DNA of 64,000 nucleotides from Caprella mutica (taxonomy: Eukaryota; Arthropoda; Malacostraca; Amphipoda; Caprellidae). Shown here one piece after another: positions 23,891-32,358 of the stretch. Below the pieces are notes generated by a model. That model was not told the DNA's origin and ran no database searches. It saw nothing but the letters and a program-made list of their open reading frames with translations. Where the stretch lies: positions 143,564 to 207,563 of the forward strand of contig CANNZV010001606.1 of the NCBI GenBank assembly GCA_947561585.1, read 5' to 3'. Both the position numbers and the translations under genes were made by a program. Each line of letters begins with the position of its first letter. Positions within the stretch are counted from its first letter, which is position 1.

Positions 23891-24576
23891 GGACACACGA
23901 CACTTTTTTTTCACACCTGTTACACCCCTATTTAATTATCTTGTCTATTCTTCTATTAGCAACATGTGTAGAATTTTAAGTGCACTCTCCTGTTACAACT
24001 TAAACTAATGCATTGAGTAGAAAAATAGTGCTTAAGTCATAGTTCAGAGATGGTTCTGTTATTTGATCATGATGGCCATACTTAAAAAGATGATGCTGGG
24101 TGGTTATTATATACTATATTATTCAGAGTCAAAATCCATGCTCATTCACCAGTGTCATTGTTTTGAGTCCTTTGACCAATGAGATATTTTACAAAGTATC
24201 TCAAATGGTCAGATAATCCAAGAAACTTTGATAGATATTTGAATTTAAAGCATATTTTTCCCATATTGTCATGCTAAAACTCAATAATGTTTAGGACATT
24301 AAATAGAAATTTGCATAGTATGGAAGTGGCTAATATCACTCCTATTTATTTAGATAACTGGTGTTCTATCAATTATCTACCTATGTTCTTGTGTTAATTT
24401 TCATATTTATACAGTGTGATCATTATTAAAAAATTATACACAGCTAACTCAAATTGTGAGTTTGTTTATGATAATCTGTATTCCTCCCTCTGGATATTGT
24501 TACTAACTAGGCTATTTTTATATATGTTCATGAATTTGTTTGTTATATATGTCAAAACTTTTGTTTTTCTTTTCAG
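23891..24576. other. Probable intron or upstream region of the 24.6-kb exon
   Basis: No coding. It ends in a good 3' splice site: the pyrimidine tract TTTTGTTTTTCTTTTCAG (24,559-24,576). Confidence 0.5.
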
Positions 24577-24701
24577 GATTATGATTATTCAACACATTCC
24601 AAAAGGAAACTAGTTTAAGAAATTTTGTATGTATCAGTTCAAACTTTAACATGTCTTTAGATGATGAAGAGGACATGATGCTATTCAATATGAAGTATAA
24701 G
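24577..24701 (+). CDS. Candidate first coding exon of an unidentified host gene (coding from 24651)
   Basis: The exon is bounded by a strong acceptor (TTGTTTTTCTTTTCAG, ending 24,576) and a consensus donor (AAG|GTAAGT, intron starting 24,702). After 74 bases of leader, ATG at 24,651 opens 17 codons, MSLDDEEDMMLFNMKYK, ending exactly at the splice site in phase 0. The acidic start and clean splice signals look real, unlike the random frames elsewhere. I do not recognise the protein. The leader exon or exons should lie upstream, perhaps beyond arrays 1 and 2, which would then be intronic. Array 3 lies in the following intron. The next exon may be at 25,567. Confidence 0.5.
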
Positions 24702-24903
24702 GTAAGTTCAGCTCTCTTTTCAATCTTAAATAAAATAATTGATACAATGGAATTTACTAGAGATGCACCGATACCATATTGTTAAATGATACCAGTACCA
24801 AGTCCAATACCAGTTTTTTTAAAGTATGATATTCACAAGTGTTACTTGCTCAGTGTAATAGCTATAAATTTCATTTGTTATATTATTTTTGTTATTGCAA
24901 TTA

Positions 24904-25432
24904 GCTAAAGTGTACCTAGTTTTGAACTACAGTGTGCCTAGTTTTGAACTACAGTGTGCCTAGTTTTTAACTACAGTGTGCCTAGTTTTGAACTACAGTG
25001 TGCCTAGTTTTTAACTACAGTGTGCCTAGTTTTGAACTACAGTGTGCCTAGTTTTGAACTACAGTGTGCCTAGTTTTGAACTACAGTGTGCCTAGTTTTG
25101 AACTACAGTGTGCCTAGTTTTGAACTACAGTGTGCCTAGTTTTGAACTACAGTGTGCCTAGTTTTGAACTACAGTGTGCCTAGTTTTGAACTACAGTGTG
25201 CCTAGTTTTGAACTACAGTGTGCCTAGTTTTGAACTACAGTGTGCCTAGTTTTGAACTACAGTGGGCCTAGTTTTGAACTACAGTGGGCCTAGTTTTGAA
25301 CTACAGTGGGCCTAGTTTTGAACTACAGTGGGCCTAGTTTTGAACTACAGTGGGCCTAGTTTTGAACTACAGTGGGCCTAGTTTTGAACTACAGTGGGCC
25401 TAGTTTTGAACTACAGTGGGCCTAGTTAGTTT
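24904..25432 (+). repeat. Minisatellite array 3, 22-bp unit
   Basis: About 24 units of CTACAGTGTGCCTAGTTTTG plus AA. The first units have small differences (TGTACC, TTTTTAAC). From about 25,262 every remaining unit has TGGGCC in place of TGTGCC, so the newer variant fills the 3' end. It sits in the candidate intron 24,702-25,566. Confidence 0.95.
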
Positions 25433-25566
25433 CGAAGTATGTATTTTTATTCATCTGTTGATTAATTACAGCAATATCAGCTGTCTAGTTGAACATAAAT
25501 TTACTATTATAAGCACGAAATGTAATTATTAAGTGAATTGTTTATAATGCTCGTTTCAATTTTCAG

Positions 25567-25683
25567 AAACACTGTCCGGACCCGATTTCAAACCAGTTCA
25601 TAAAACCATTGGAATATCCCTATAGAATTCTGGCGATTGAGATGGACATAGAGGAAGGGGCATACGCTCTCACACCTGAGCAC
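25567..25683 (+). CDS. Candidate second exon, interrupted
   Basis: An acceptor TTTCAG (25,561-25,566) is followed in the phase expected from the 24.6-kb exon by an open frame beginning KHCPDPISNQFIKPLEYPYR. It reaches AYALTPEH before running into the inverted-repeat element at 25,684 and a TAG at 25,699. A later piece (26,021-26,094) reads TYTPEERVIKVGDLISYSS and ends in a donor. The shared 'TPE' at the join suggests one original exon split by the insertion. I do not recognise the protein. It may be a real broken gene, an alternative haplotype, or an old exon no longer used. Confidence 0.3.
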
Positions 25684-25772
25684 GGTCATGAGCCTCTATA
25701 GAATTCTGGCGATTGGGATGGACATAGAGGAAGAAGCATACGCTCCCACACCTAAGCACGGTCATGAGCCCC
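25621..25772 (+). repeat. 76-bp direct duplication
   Basis: The block starting TATAGAATTCTGGCGATTG at 25,621 recurs at 25,697 with a few substitutions. It includes the 3' part of the candidate exon and the first bases of the hairpin element (GGTCATGAGCC), so the duplication happened after the insertion. Its period is not a multiple of three. Confidence 0.85.
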
Positions 25773-26026
25773 CCTGATCACGAGCCCCCCCCCCCCTCCC
25801 TGTTGTTTAATCCTTATTTACATGGTTAAACAAATGAAGAACTATGTACTTGGATAGAAATAACTGAGAGTTGCTAATGTAGTTTCACTAGTTTGTTGTA
25901 CTGCACACTTAATGATTGATTAATGACCTGGCAGGGGGTCAATGGGATTAAATAATATAGGTAAATAAATAAGGATTAAAAAACAGATGGCTCGTAATCG
26001 GGGGGGGGGGGGGGGTGCTTATGACC
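25684..26026. mobile_element. Inverted-repeat element with C and G homopolymers at its ends
   Basis: The left end GGTCATGAGCCCCCCTGAT (best at 25,760) followed by CACGAGCC, a long C run, CTGTTGTTTAATCC and TTATTTAC pairs with the right end GTAAATAAATAAGGATTAA, CAGATGGCTCGTAATC, a long G run and GTGCTTATGACC (about 25,950-26,026). Arms of roughly 50 bp make a strong hairpin. The left arm is partly duplicated (see the 76-bp repeat). No coding. The homopolymers make the exact sequence here less reliable. Confidence 0.6.
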
Positions 26027-26094
26027 TACACCCCCGAGGAACGCGTTATCAAAGTTGGCGACCTAATCTCTTACTCTTCTCCCAATTTATATTT
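26021..26094 (+). CDS. Candidate 3' part of the split exon
   Basis: From ATG 26,021 the frame reads MTYTPEERVIKVGDLISYSS followed by PNLY and ends at a consensus donor TTT|GTAAGT (intron from 26,095). Composition is less AT-rich than the surroundings and the peptide looks like protein. No family recognised. It is placed with 25,567-25,683 because both carry a 'TPE' at the break point. Confidence 0.3.
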
Positions 26095-26099
26095 GTAAG

Positions 26100-26522
26100 T
26101 ATGGTTACATTTTTTATTATTAGTAACAAGTGGTACTCATTTTACAAACTTTGACAATCAGTTAGATTGGAAAAATATATAAGTAAGATTTACAATGTAT
26201 AGCTTTAGTTTGCTTACCAATAAATGAATTTAAAGCTATCTACTTCACTTTTATAACCTCACCACTACTCTTTACAGTCTATTATATCGTAAATGGAAAA
26301 GGAGATGGTGTCCCTTCAGCCCTGAACTGTTGTAGCTAATTTGGAATGTATTATTTTACCATGTTTATTTTTATTAACGCTACTTGCAGTTTTGGAGAAT
26401 AGCGCAAAGTTATATTCATCAACTGCGAGGTCTTAGATTTTTGTATTAGGAAGTCTTCATTTCCCATCATCTCCTTCTTCCATCCACCATCGCCACAGGT
26501 TTTTGTGACTCTTTTCGTCACA
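26100..26522. other. Non-coding stretch
   Basis: No further exon recognised after the donor at 26,095. Confidence 0.4.
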
Positions 26523-26672
26523 ATCCTTGGTAAGTGACAGCATTCACGGAGAAGCTTTTTTTTTCATTTATTAGTATTGTCACTGACGGGTGGCAGGTGA
26601 CATTGTTTATAGAGCCACTTTTCTTTCTGACTGATTCTTCCAGTCCCTTTTATTTAATTTCCTTTTGATGTA
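26523..26672 (-). repeat. Dispersed core repeat, copy 2
   Basis: Read on the minus strand it matches the FB5 core. On the plus strand TCCTTGGTAAGTGAC, GCATTCACGGAGAAGCTT, 'gtcactgacggg', AGCCACTTTTC and TTTAATTTCCTTTTGATG occur in the expected order. Similarity continues leftward to TTTTCGTC (about 26,510). No word arms flank this copy. Confidence 0.65.
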
Positions 26673-26793
26673 GCTAAACGATATGGCCTTTTTTTCTGAA
26701 AAAGACATTTAACCCCTACTAAATAAATTTTTCCCTAACTTAACGTCAATCACATTAATTCAAATAGCTATTTAGACATCATGATCATTTTTA

Positions 26794-26949
26794 ACCCTCA
26801 TGGTAGATATTGACTGGAATATTGCTGCCGAATAACGTCACATTCATAATATGAAGTATATATGCGTTAAACGCGTCATATTTTATAGTATGAATATGTG
26901 AGTTCATATTCAGCGCAGTATTGGCGCAGTCAATATCTGCCATGAGGGT
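26794..26949. mobile_element. MITE with piggyBac-like ends
   Basis: The left end reads TTAA CCCTCATGGTAGATATTGAC and the right end GTCAATATCTGCCATGAGGG, an inverted repeat of more than 20 bp with one mismatch. A further inner pair CATTCATAATATG / CATATTTTATAGTATGAATATG folds as well. A TTAA directly before CCCT is the piggyBac pattern; on the right the flank is TATT, so either the target duplication has mutated or the assignment is wrong. About 155 bp, non-coding. Confidence 0.65.
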
Positions 26950-26956
26950 ATTTTTT

Positions 26957-27209
26957 CTCTAGTGTTTCACGCGTGGCCACGGACGCTACGCGGTCGCGCA
27001 TTAGTAGTTAGGACGCGCGTGTCTGCAGTTTAGGGTAGCGCCCCAGTGTAGTTCAGTGCAGTGGGGGGACGTAGAATGAGGTCCCCAAAAGCGGACAAAA
27101 ATGCTCTGTCGCGGCCCTATCGCGGCCTTCTGCCTGCCATGATGCCGGCCCTGCGCGCCCCACCCGCTGCCCCTATCCTGCACCGAATTTTAACTGGGTC
27201 ACACTAGAG
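26957..27209. mobile_element. GC-rich MITE-like element
   Basis: Bounded by CTCTAGTGT and its reverse complement ACACTAGAG, about 250 bp, and very GC- and CpG-rich in contrast to the flanks (for example GACGCTACGCGGTCGCGC and CTATCGCGGCCTTCTGCC). It lies 7 bp from the previous MITE. A 60-codon minus-strand frame here has no recognised similarity. Family unknown. Confidence 0.5.
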
Positions 27210-30200
27210 GGCTGAACTTATGTATATGTTATCTGCCTGGCAGTTTTTCCTCGTCAGTTGGTTTCATATATTTCTCTAGGGAATAACTATTTTTGTGGTG
27301 GTGCTTTATTCCTGTCACCGTTAAATTGTTGATGTCTACTATGAGTGAGTAATATGTTCTTGGAGGAGACCTAACGAGACTTCATCTACATATTAATTGC
27401 TTGATATTTATTTGATGATAATATTATTGTTGTGGAGGATATAGTTTAATATTGAGAACGAAAGAAATTTCTATTTTTATAATATGTTTATTATCTATAA
27501 AATCTCAATAAAATAGATACTTATCACTATAAATAATATATTATGATTTATAATGATGGATGTGACGTTCTCCTTCTGTTTTGTATTCAATTAACTGCAA
27601 TTAGGAGATGTTAAATATCTCATCTTTCTAATATCAGGGGATTGTCCTATAATGGATAATCTTATTATGCATTGTAAAATTTTGAAATTGTATACAGTAT
27701 ATGAATATTAAACACCGAATGACTGTTCTGTTTTACTCATGGTAAAAAAGACATTTTCTATATAGAAAATGATATAAGGAAAAATATTATATCATTGGAT
27801 GTGAAAGTCCATTTCGTCACAAAATTTTTTCGATGGAAAGAATAATTGAAAAATACAAAATAACTCATTTTGAACTTTCATGCTTTAAAGAAATATCTCC
27901 ATTTAACTACTTTTTTGGAGTCAAACTCTATCTCCTCCGTTAACTTTTGACATACAGTGACTTACGTTGCCCAAAGAATTTATCTCTCAGTTTTGAGACA
28001 AAATGATATATACCTTTTTTGTCCAAGACCATTTGCATTCAATGATACCTATATCATCACTGTAGGACAAAATTGACAGAAGAGATACATCTCTTTCACC
28101 CCCACCTAAAATCACATTTTCTTCCATGTTTTGTTTTCTATAAAGACATGTGATTTTTACCATTAACAAAAGCAGAATTACATTCTTTATAAATTGAATA
28201 TCAAAGTTCTACCTTGTTTAAAAAAAGTTAGGGAGCTTTCGTTCGGTCGCTATATCTCAATAATAGTTAGAAAATTCAACAGTATCAAACTCACAGTCAA
28301 ACATTTACAAGCCATATTATGACCCTAAAGCGAGCATTCAAATATTTAAAATATCTTGTAATGAATAAATTTTCTTTTTAATTAAATAATTATCGTAACT
28401 AAAGTATTGAATACAGAATTTCACCAGCGTCAGCGATGCAATGAATAGAGTAGAAGAAATATACATTTCAGTATAGAAACGAAGATTTTAAAAATCTTGA
28501 CAGTGTGAGGCAAAAATATTTTTTGAAAAATAAAGTGCAAGAATAATGACTCTTGCAATACATTGTCCTCTGCAGAGGATTTGACTTAATATTTATGTCC
28601 CTTTTTTGTTCTGTAGAGTCATAGTCTCTGGGGAACAATCTGAGGGTCAATGTAAACTTCCTGTTATTCCTTTTACAAAAGGGGAAGGGAAAGTAATTTA
28701 GAGTTTGTGGATACAACATTTCTATAACAAAAACGAACTGAATAGATATATTTGAGTGATTATCAGGTCCTTTCCATAAAATGGAGAACACTTCTTTATA
28801 ATATCTTTGTGAATGTAGTCGGAGTGCAAAATTATATATGACCAATAATGTATCGTTAGTTTACGTGAGTTCATTCACCGATTATTTGCCGCCTTTCTTG
28901 ATAAGTGATTGCATTGGAAGGTCGAGTAGATTTTCTGCCAAGATTAGTGGTAGCTGAAGCCACTTTTCTTACTGACGTTTTCTTCAATCTCTCTTGTATT
29001 CAATTTCCTTTAGACTTTAGCAATATGGTGTATTGTACTGATGCATATAGTGAACCTCCTATTTCATTAATTTCCAATATATTTCTGTTTCATGCTCTCT
29101 CTCTCTCTTTCACTATTTCTGTTTATATCTTCCGGATGAGAATGGCTTTGCCGAAATACTCAGAGACACAACTCTAAGGTATAACTTGTCTTTCCGACAA
29201 TACATTTTGGTCTCTAAAATACACGAATATCTATTTCATAGTAAGAAAAGAAATTGTCTATTATAGAAAAGAATATGCTCATTAATACCATCCTATGTCT
29301 GCCGATGTTATTACGAAGTGTTATATCAATGGTGATTTTACTTTAAGATCAATTTTCTCCTTCAATCGTAAAAATAATTTTTAAGATGCAGATTCATAAA
29401 TGAATGAAATTGAACTCTATATCATTGGATACGGTAAATAACGTCCGAATTAAATTGCATATAATTGATTAATTCTCGATTCATCTGCAAGTTCAGTATT
29501 GAACGGAAATTACATCTAATAAATCTATAATTTAAAAAGAATCATATAAAAAGAGAGTAAATTTTAACCCTTCAGCTATAAATCTAGACAAAATCAATGA
29601 TTCTCATCTGTGAGTGTCTTCTGAAGGGTATTAATATCTGAAAATAAATATCGGATGATTTTATTACTCTGAAATTTCGATACGTAACTTATTTTTCATC
29701 TTTTCGCTCTAGTGTAATTATTATGCAGTGCACCATTCACATCAATATTCTATACCAAAGGTGAATCTAAGCGAATACCTTTTCCGTGACTGAATAACTA
29801 CCATTACAGTATTGAACAGGAATTAAATGGATCACACTACAGTGCATGCAGAACAGGAATTATATATTGATGATGTCTTGTATTGTTGTCTTATTTGTTT
29901 CAGCCAATTCCGAGACAACCGTTATTTATTCAACAAATCAATGTAATATTTCATAAATATAATAATTTTTAGTGTATAGGGAGCTCAAATGATATGTTAT
30001 AATAGCTAATTTAATGTCAAAATATAAAATAAATAACATTCAGTATGAAATGTGAAATATTGGTTTATTATTTTCAATCAATTAGAAAAAAAACTTTTTA
30101 AATTGGAATATATTCAGCTAACCAATTACACACAAAAGTGCAATTTCCCATATATTTTATTCACTCAATCAATAAAACTAAATAAAAAATGAATTACTTC

Positions 30201-30529
30201 TTCAAAACACAACTATTAGTTTGTTACAAGGAATTTTTTTGCATAAGTGATTCAAAATTTTAACTAATATCAAGTAACTCCACGGTTAATCATTATTTGG
30301 TCGTACTATTTCATATCTACGCATTTGGAATTAACTAGGGTAAGTTGACTATTAACGAATTGTTTCATTTTTTCGATCACAAGAAAATATATGTAATGAT
30401 TATTACTTAACTTTCATTTCAGTTGGTATCCAGAATATAACTGCAGGTATAGGGAATACTGATTAAATAAATGGTTAATTAATAATTTTCATATATTTTC
30501 TTCTTACATTTTTTGACTAGGAATTCAAA
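27210..30529. other. AT-rich stretch without recognised genes
   Basis: Only a divergent core repeat (28,897-29,015) is recognised. A 125-codon minus-strand frame at 28,468-28,845 has no domain I know and no flanking signals; chance or decay are both possible. Confidence 0.5.
28897..29015 (-). repeat. Dispersed core repeat, copy 3 (divergent)
   Basis: The plus strand keeps CTTGATAAGTGATTGCATT, AGCCACTTTTCTTACTGAC and TCTTGTATTCAATTTCCTTT in the same order as copies 2 and 4 on the minus strand. It is more diverged and has no foldback arms. Confidence 0.5.
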
Positions 30530-30753
30530 GTCATTCGCTTTTAAAACAAAAAAGAGTGTATTTTTATTAACTCTCATCGTACTAACATACATCTTTTTCA
30601 TTTATCGTCGTACTGTGAGGTTGTCATGTGTCAGTAGCTCCTGCTTAACGTCTACTGAAATTGTTATCAGTGTGTATATTTGTGATAAGCTGAACCTCTC
30701 TTGTTTCTCTGTGTGAGCTGGTGTTATTTTAGTAATATTGTCTAAATACTACC

Positions 30754-31569
30754 ATGCCACCGAAAGCAAGAAAAAACTCTTCTCCTATCGAGGCTGAACT
30801 ACCTCCTGTCAATCAGGCTAATTCTTCAAAAGCTGTGTTGAGATCTCTGTCGACCAGTGAGGATAGTGCTTCTCTATCTCTGCCTAAGGAAAGTAAAATT
30901 ACTTTATCTATTCTAGCGGAGAAACTGGATGGTATTGCTCAGAGATTAAATGCTATGGAAGCAAGATTTACCTATTATGAACGTGAAAATACTGAACTGA
31001 AGCGTACTATCTGCAGCCTGGAAGATCGCATAGAAACTCTTGAATCATCTGGTAGGCGCTACAACCTCATACTCTCGGGGAAGGAACTATCCAAGTTACC
31101 AGCAAATGTGGATCTTAAGCTCCCTGTTGTTGATATGCTTAAACGTAACTTGAACTACGTGTTGCCACAGGTGAATCTCATATCGGTGTATCGCTTGGGT
31201 GTTAAATCTAAGTCTCAGGCTCATGACACCAGAAATGTTATGGTGAAACTGGTTAACGGTGATGTGAAAAACGATATAATGTCATCTTGTCGCAGTGTTA
31301 AACCACATGATCTATTCGCTAACGACGACCTCACTCCGATGAAATCCTCAATACTATTTAGATTGAGACAGGCTAAGAAGAAATTCCCTGGTAAAATATC
31401 CGGATGTGGTTCTCGAGATGGCAAGATTTTTGTCTATTTAAAACCACCAAATCAATCGGGCCGTGACCAAAAGATGTTCATCAACAATCTTCGGAAACTG
31501 GATGAATTCTGCAACAGTGAGCTTAACATATCATCGGATGAGCTTCTAGTGAACAATTCAAGAAATTGA
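30754..31569 (+). CDS. Retrotransposon ORF1 protein (nucleic-acid-binding type)
   Basis: 271 codons from ATG 30,754 (context ACCATGC) to TGA 31,567-31,569. Residues 1-45 are Ser/Pro-rich and basic at the very start. About 48-98 are heptad-like and charged (SILAEKLDGIAQRLNAMEAR and following), a likely coiled coil. About 101-250 form a folded part beginning RRYNLILSGKELSK with an RYNLI-type strand, as in insect LINE ORF1 proteins related to the baculovirus FP / L1 trimer-RNA-binding arrangement. There is no CCHC zinc knuckle. By family, the role is to coat the element RNA in a ribonucleoprotein. The same frame stays open beyond the TGA to 32,358 (see next entry). Confidence 0.8.
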   Translation: MPPKARKNSSPIEAELPPVNQANSSKAVLRSLSTSEDSASLSLPKESKITLSILAEKLDGIAQRLNAMEARFTYYERENTELKRTICSLEDRIETLESSGRRYNLILSGKELSKLPANVDLKLPVVDMLKRNLNYVLPQVNLISVYRLGVKSKSQAHDTRNVMVKLVNGDVKNDIMSSCRSVKPHDLFANDDLTPMKSSILFRLRQAKKKFPGKISGCGSRDGKIFVYLKPPNQSGRDQKMFINNLRKLDEFCNSELNISSDELLVNNSRN

Positions 31570-31608
31570 CTCTCTTATGACCTGTTATTAGCAAAGATTA
31601 TTCAAATT

Positions 31609-32358
31609 ATGGATCTTAATGTGATTATTTTGTTTTGTGCTGTATCTATTTGTAGAGAGTTACTAGTTTTATTTGATGTGCACAATGATGAACTACTATT
31701 TGCATGCGACTTACTTTGCTGTGTGTGGTTTTGTTATCATATGAGATTCAGAATCTTTACAATTAATTATGGTTTTGAGCAGTCTTATACATTGTTTAGA
31801 AATGTATACAGTACTGTCTTTTACAATCATTTAAGGCTTGTCTATTACAAACAAGTGTATACCATGGTATACACTTTGATTTGTCTGGACATGTTGTGTG
31901 TAGGAGCAAATTATTTCTCGTGTCTGTGTTTTTATCTTTTTGTTGTTAGAACCAAAAACGTTCATGATAGTCAGTTTTGGTTGGTGTGCTGTCTAGTGAC
32001 TCTCTCGGTTTCTGTGTGTGTTTTTGATGATGTGCATTTTCACAGTGAAGTTTCTCTGCACACCTGCTTAGTGTGCCTACTTGCCGTTGGTGACTTACAC
32101 CTGTGTGGGTGTGTGTGTGTGATATTTATGTGTTTTGTGTGTTGGCTAATTCATTTAGGTGTTTGTGTGTGTATGTGTAAACTTTTTCATTGTTGTCTGC
32201 TTTTCTGTAGCTGTTTCATTTCAGAGCTTAGCTGTGTATTACTTACATGTGTATTAATTTTGAATATTTTACTATTAAATGTTATTTTCTTTATATGCAT
32301 GCGTAATTTGTTTTCGGAGTATGTCATTGATACTATCACTCTATTTCGCTCATGGTAG
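31609..32358 (+). CDS. Open middle frame of the retrotransposon, function unknown
   Basis: The frame is the same as ORF1. After the ORF1 TGA it stays open for 262 codons to TAG 32,356-32,358; the first ATG is at 31,609 (249 codons). The stop overlaps the ORF2 start as ATGGTAG. The predicted protein is extremely rich in Cys, Val, Leu and Phe, with several stretches long enough for membrane segments (for example around residues 160-235). The strand is T- and G-rich with GT runs, which lowers stop frequency and could explain both the length and the composition. Alternatives are a real third protein, a readthrough extension of ORF1, or a non-coding spacer shaped by base bias. No family recognised. 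Confidence 0.3.
   Translation: MDLNVIILFCAVSICRELLVLFDVHNDELLFACDLLCCVWFCYHMRFRIFTINYGFEQSYTLFRNVYSTVFYNHLRLVYYKQVYTMVYTLICLDMLCVGANYFSCLCFYLFVVRTKNVHDSQFWLVCCLVTLSVSVCVFDDVHFHSEVSLHTCLVCLLAVGDLHLCGCVCVIFMCFVCWLIHLGVCVCMCKLFHCCLLFCSCFISELSCVLLTCVLILNILLLNVIFFICMRNLFSEYVIDTITLFRSW

Noticed and set aside
21235..25432. CRISPR-like arrays of 20-24-bp repeats
   Set aside because: The units are head to tail with no spacers between them, the DNA is eukaryotic, and no cas-like genes are present. These are minisatellites.
28468..28845. Minus-strand 125-codon frame as a gene
   Set aside because: No domain, no splice signals and no neighbouring exon; left as unexplained rather than called.
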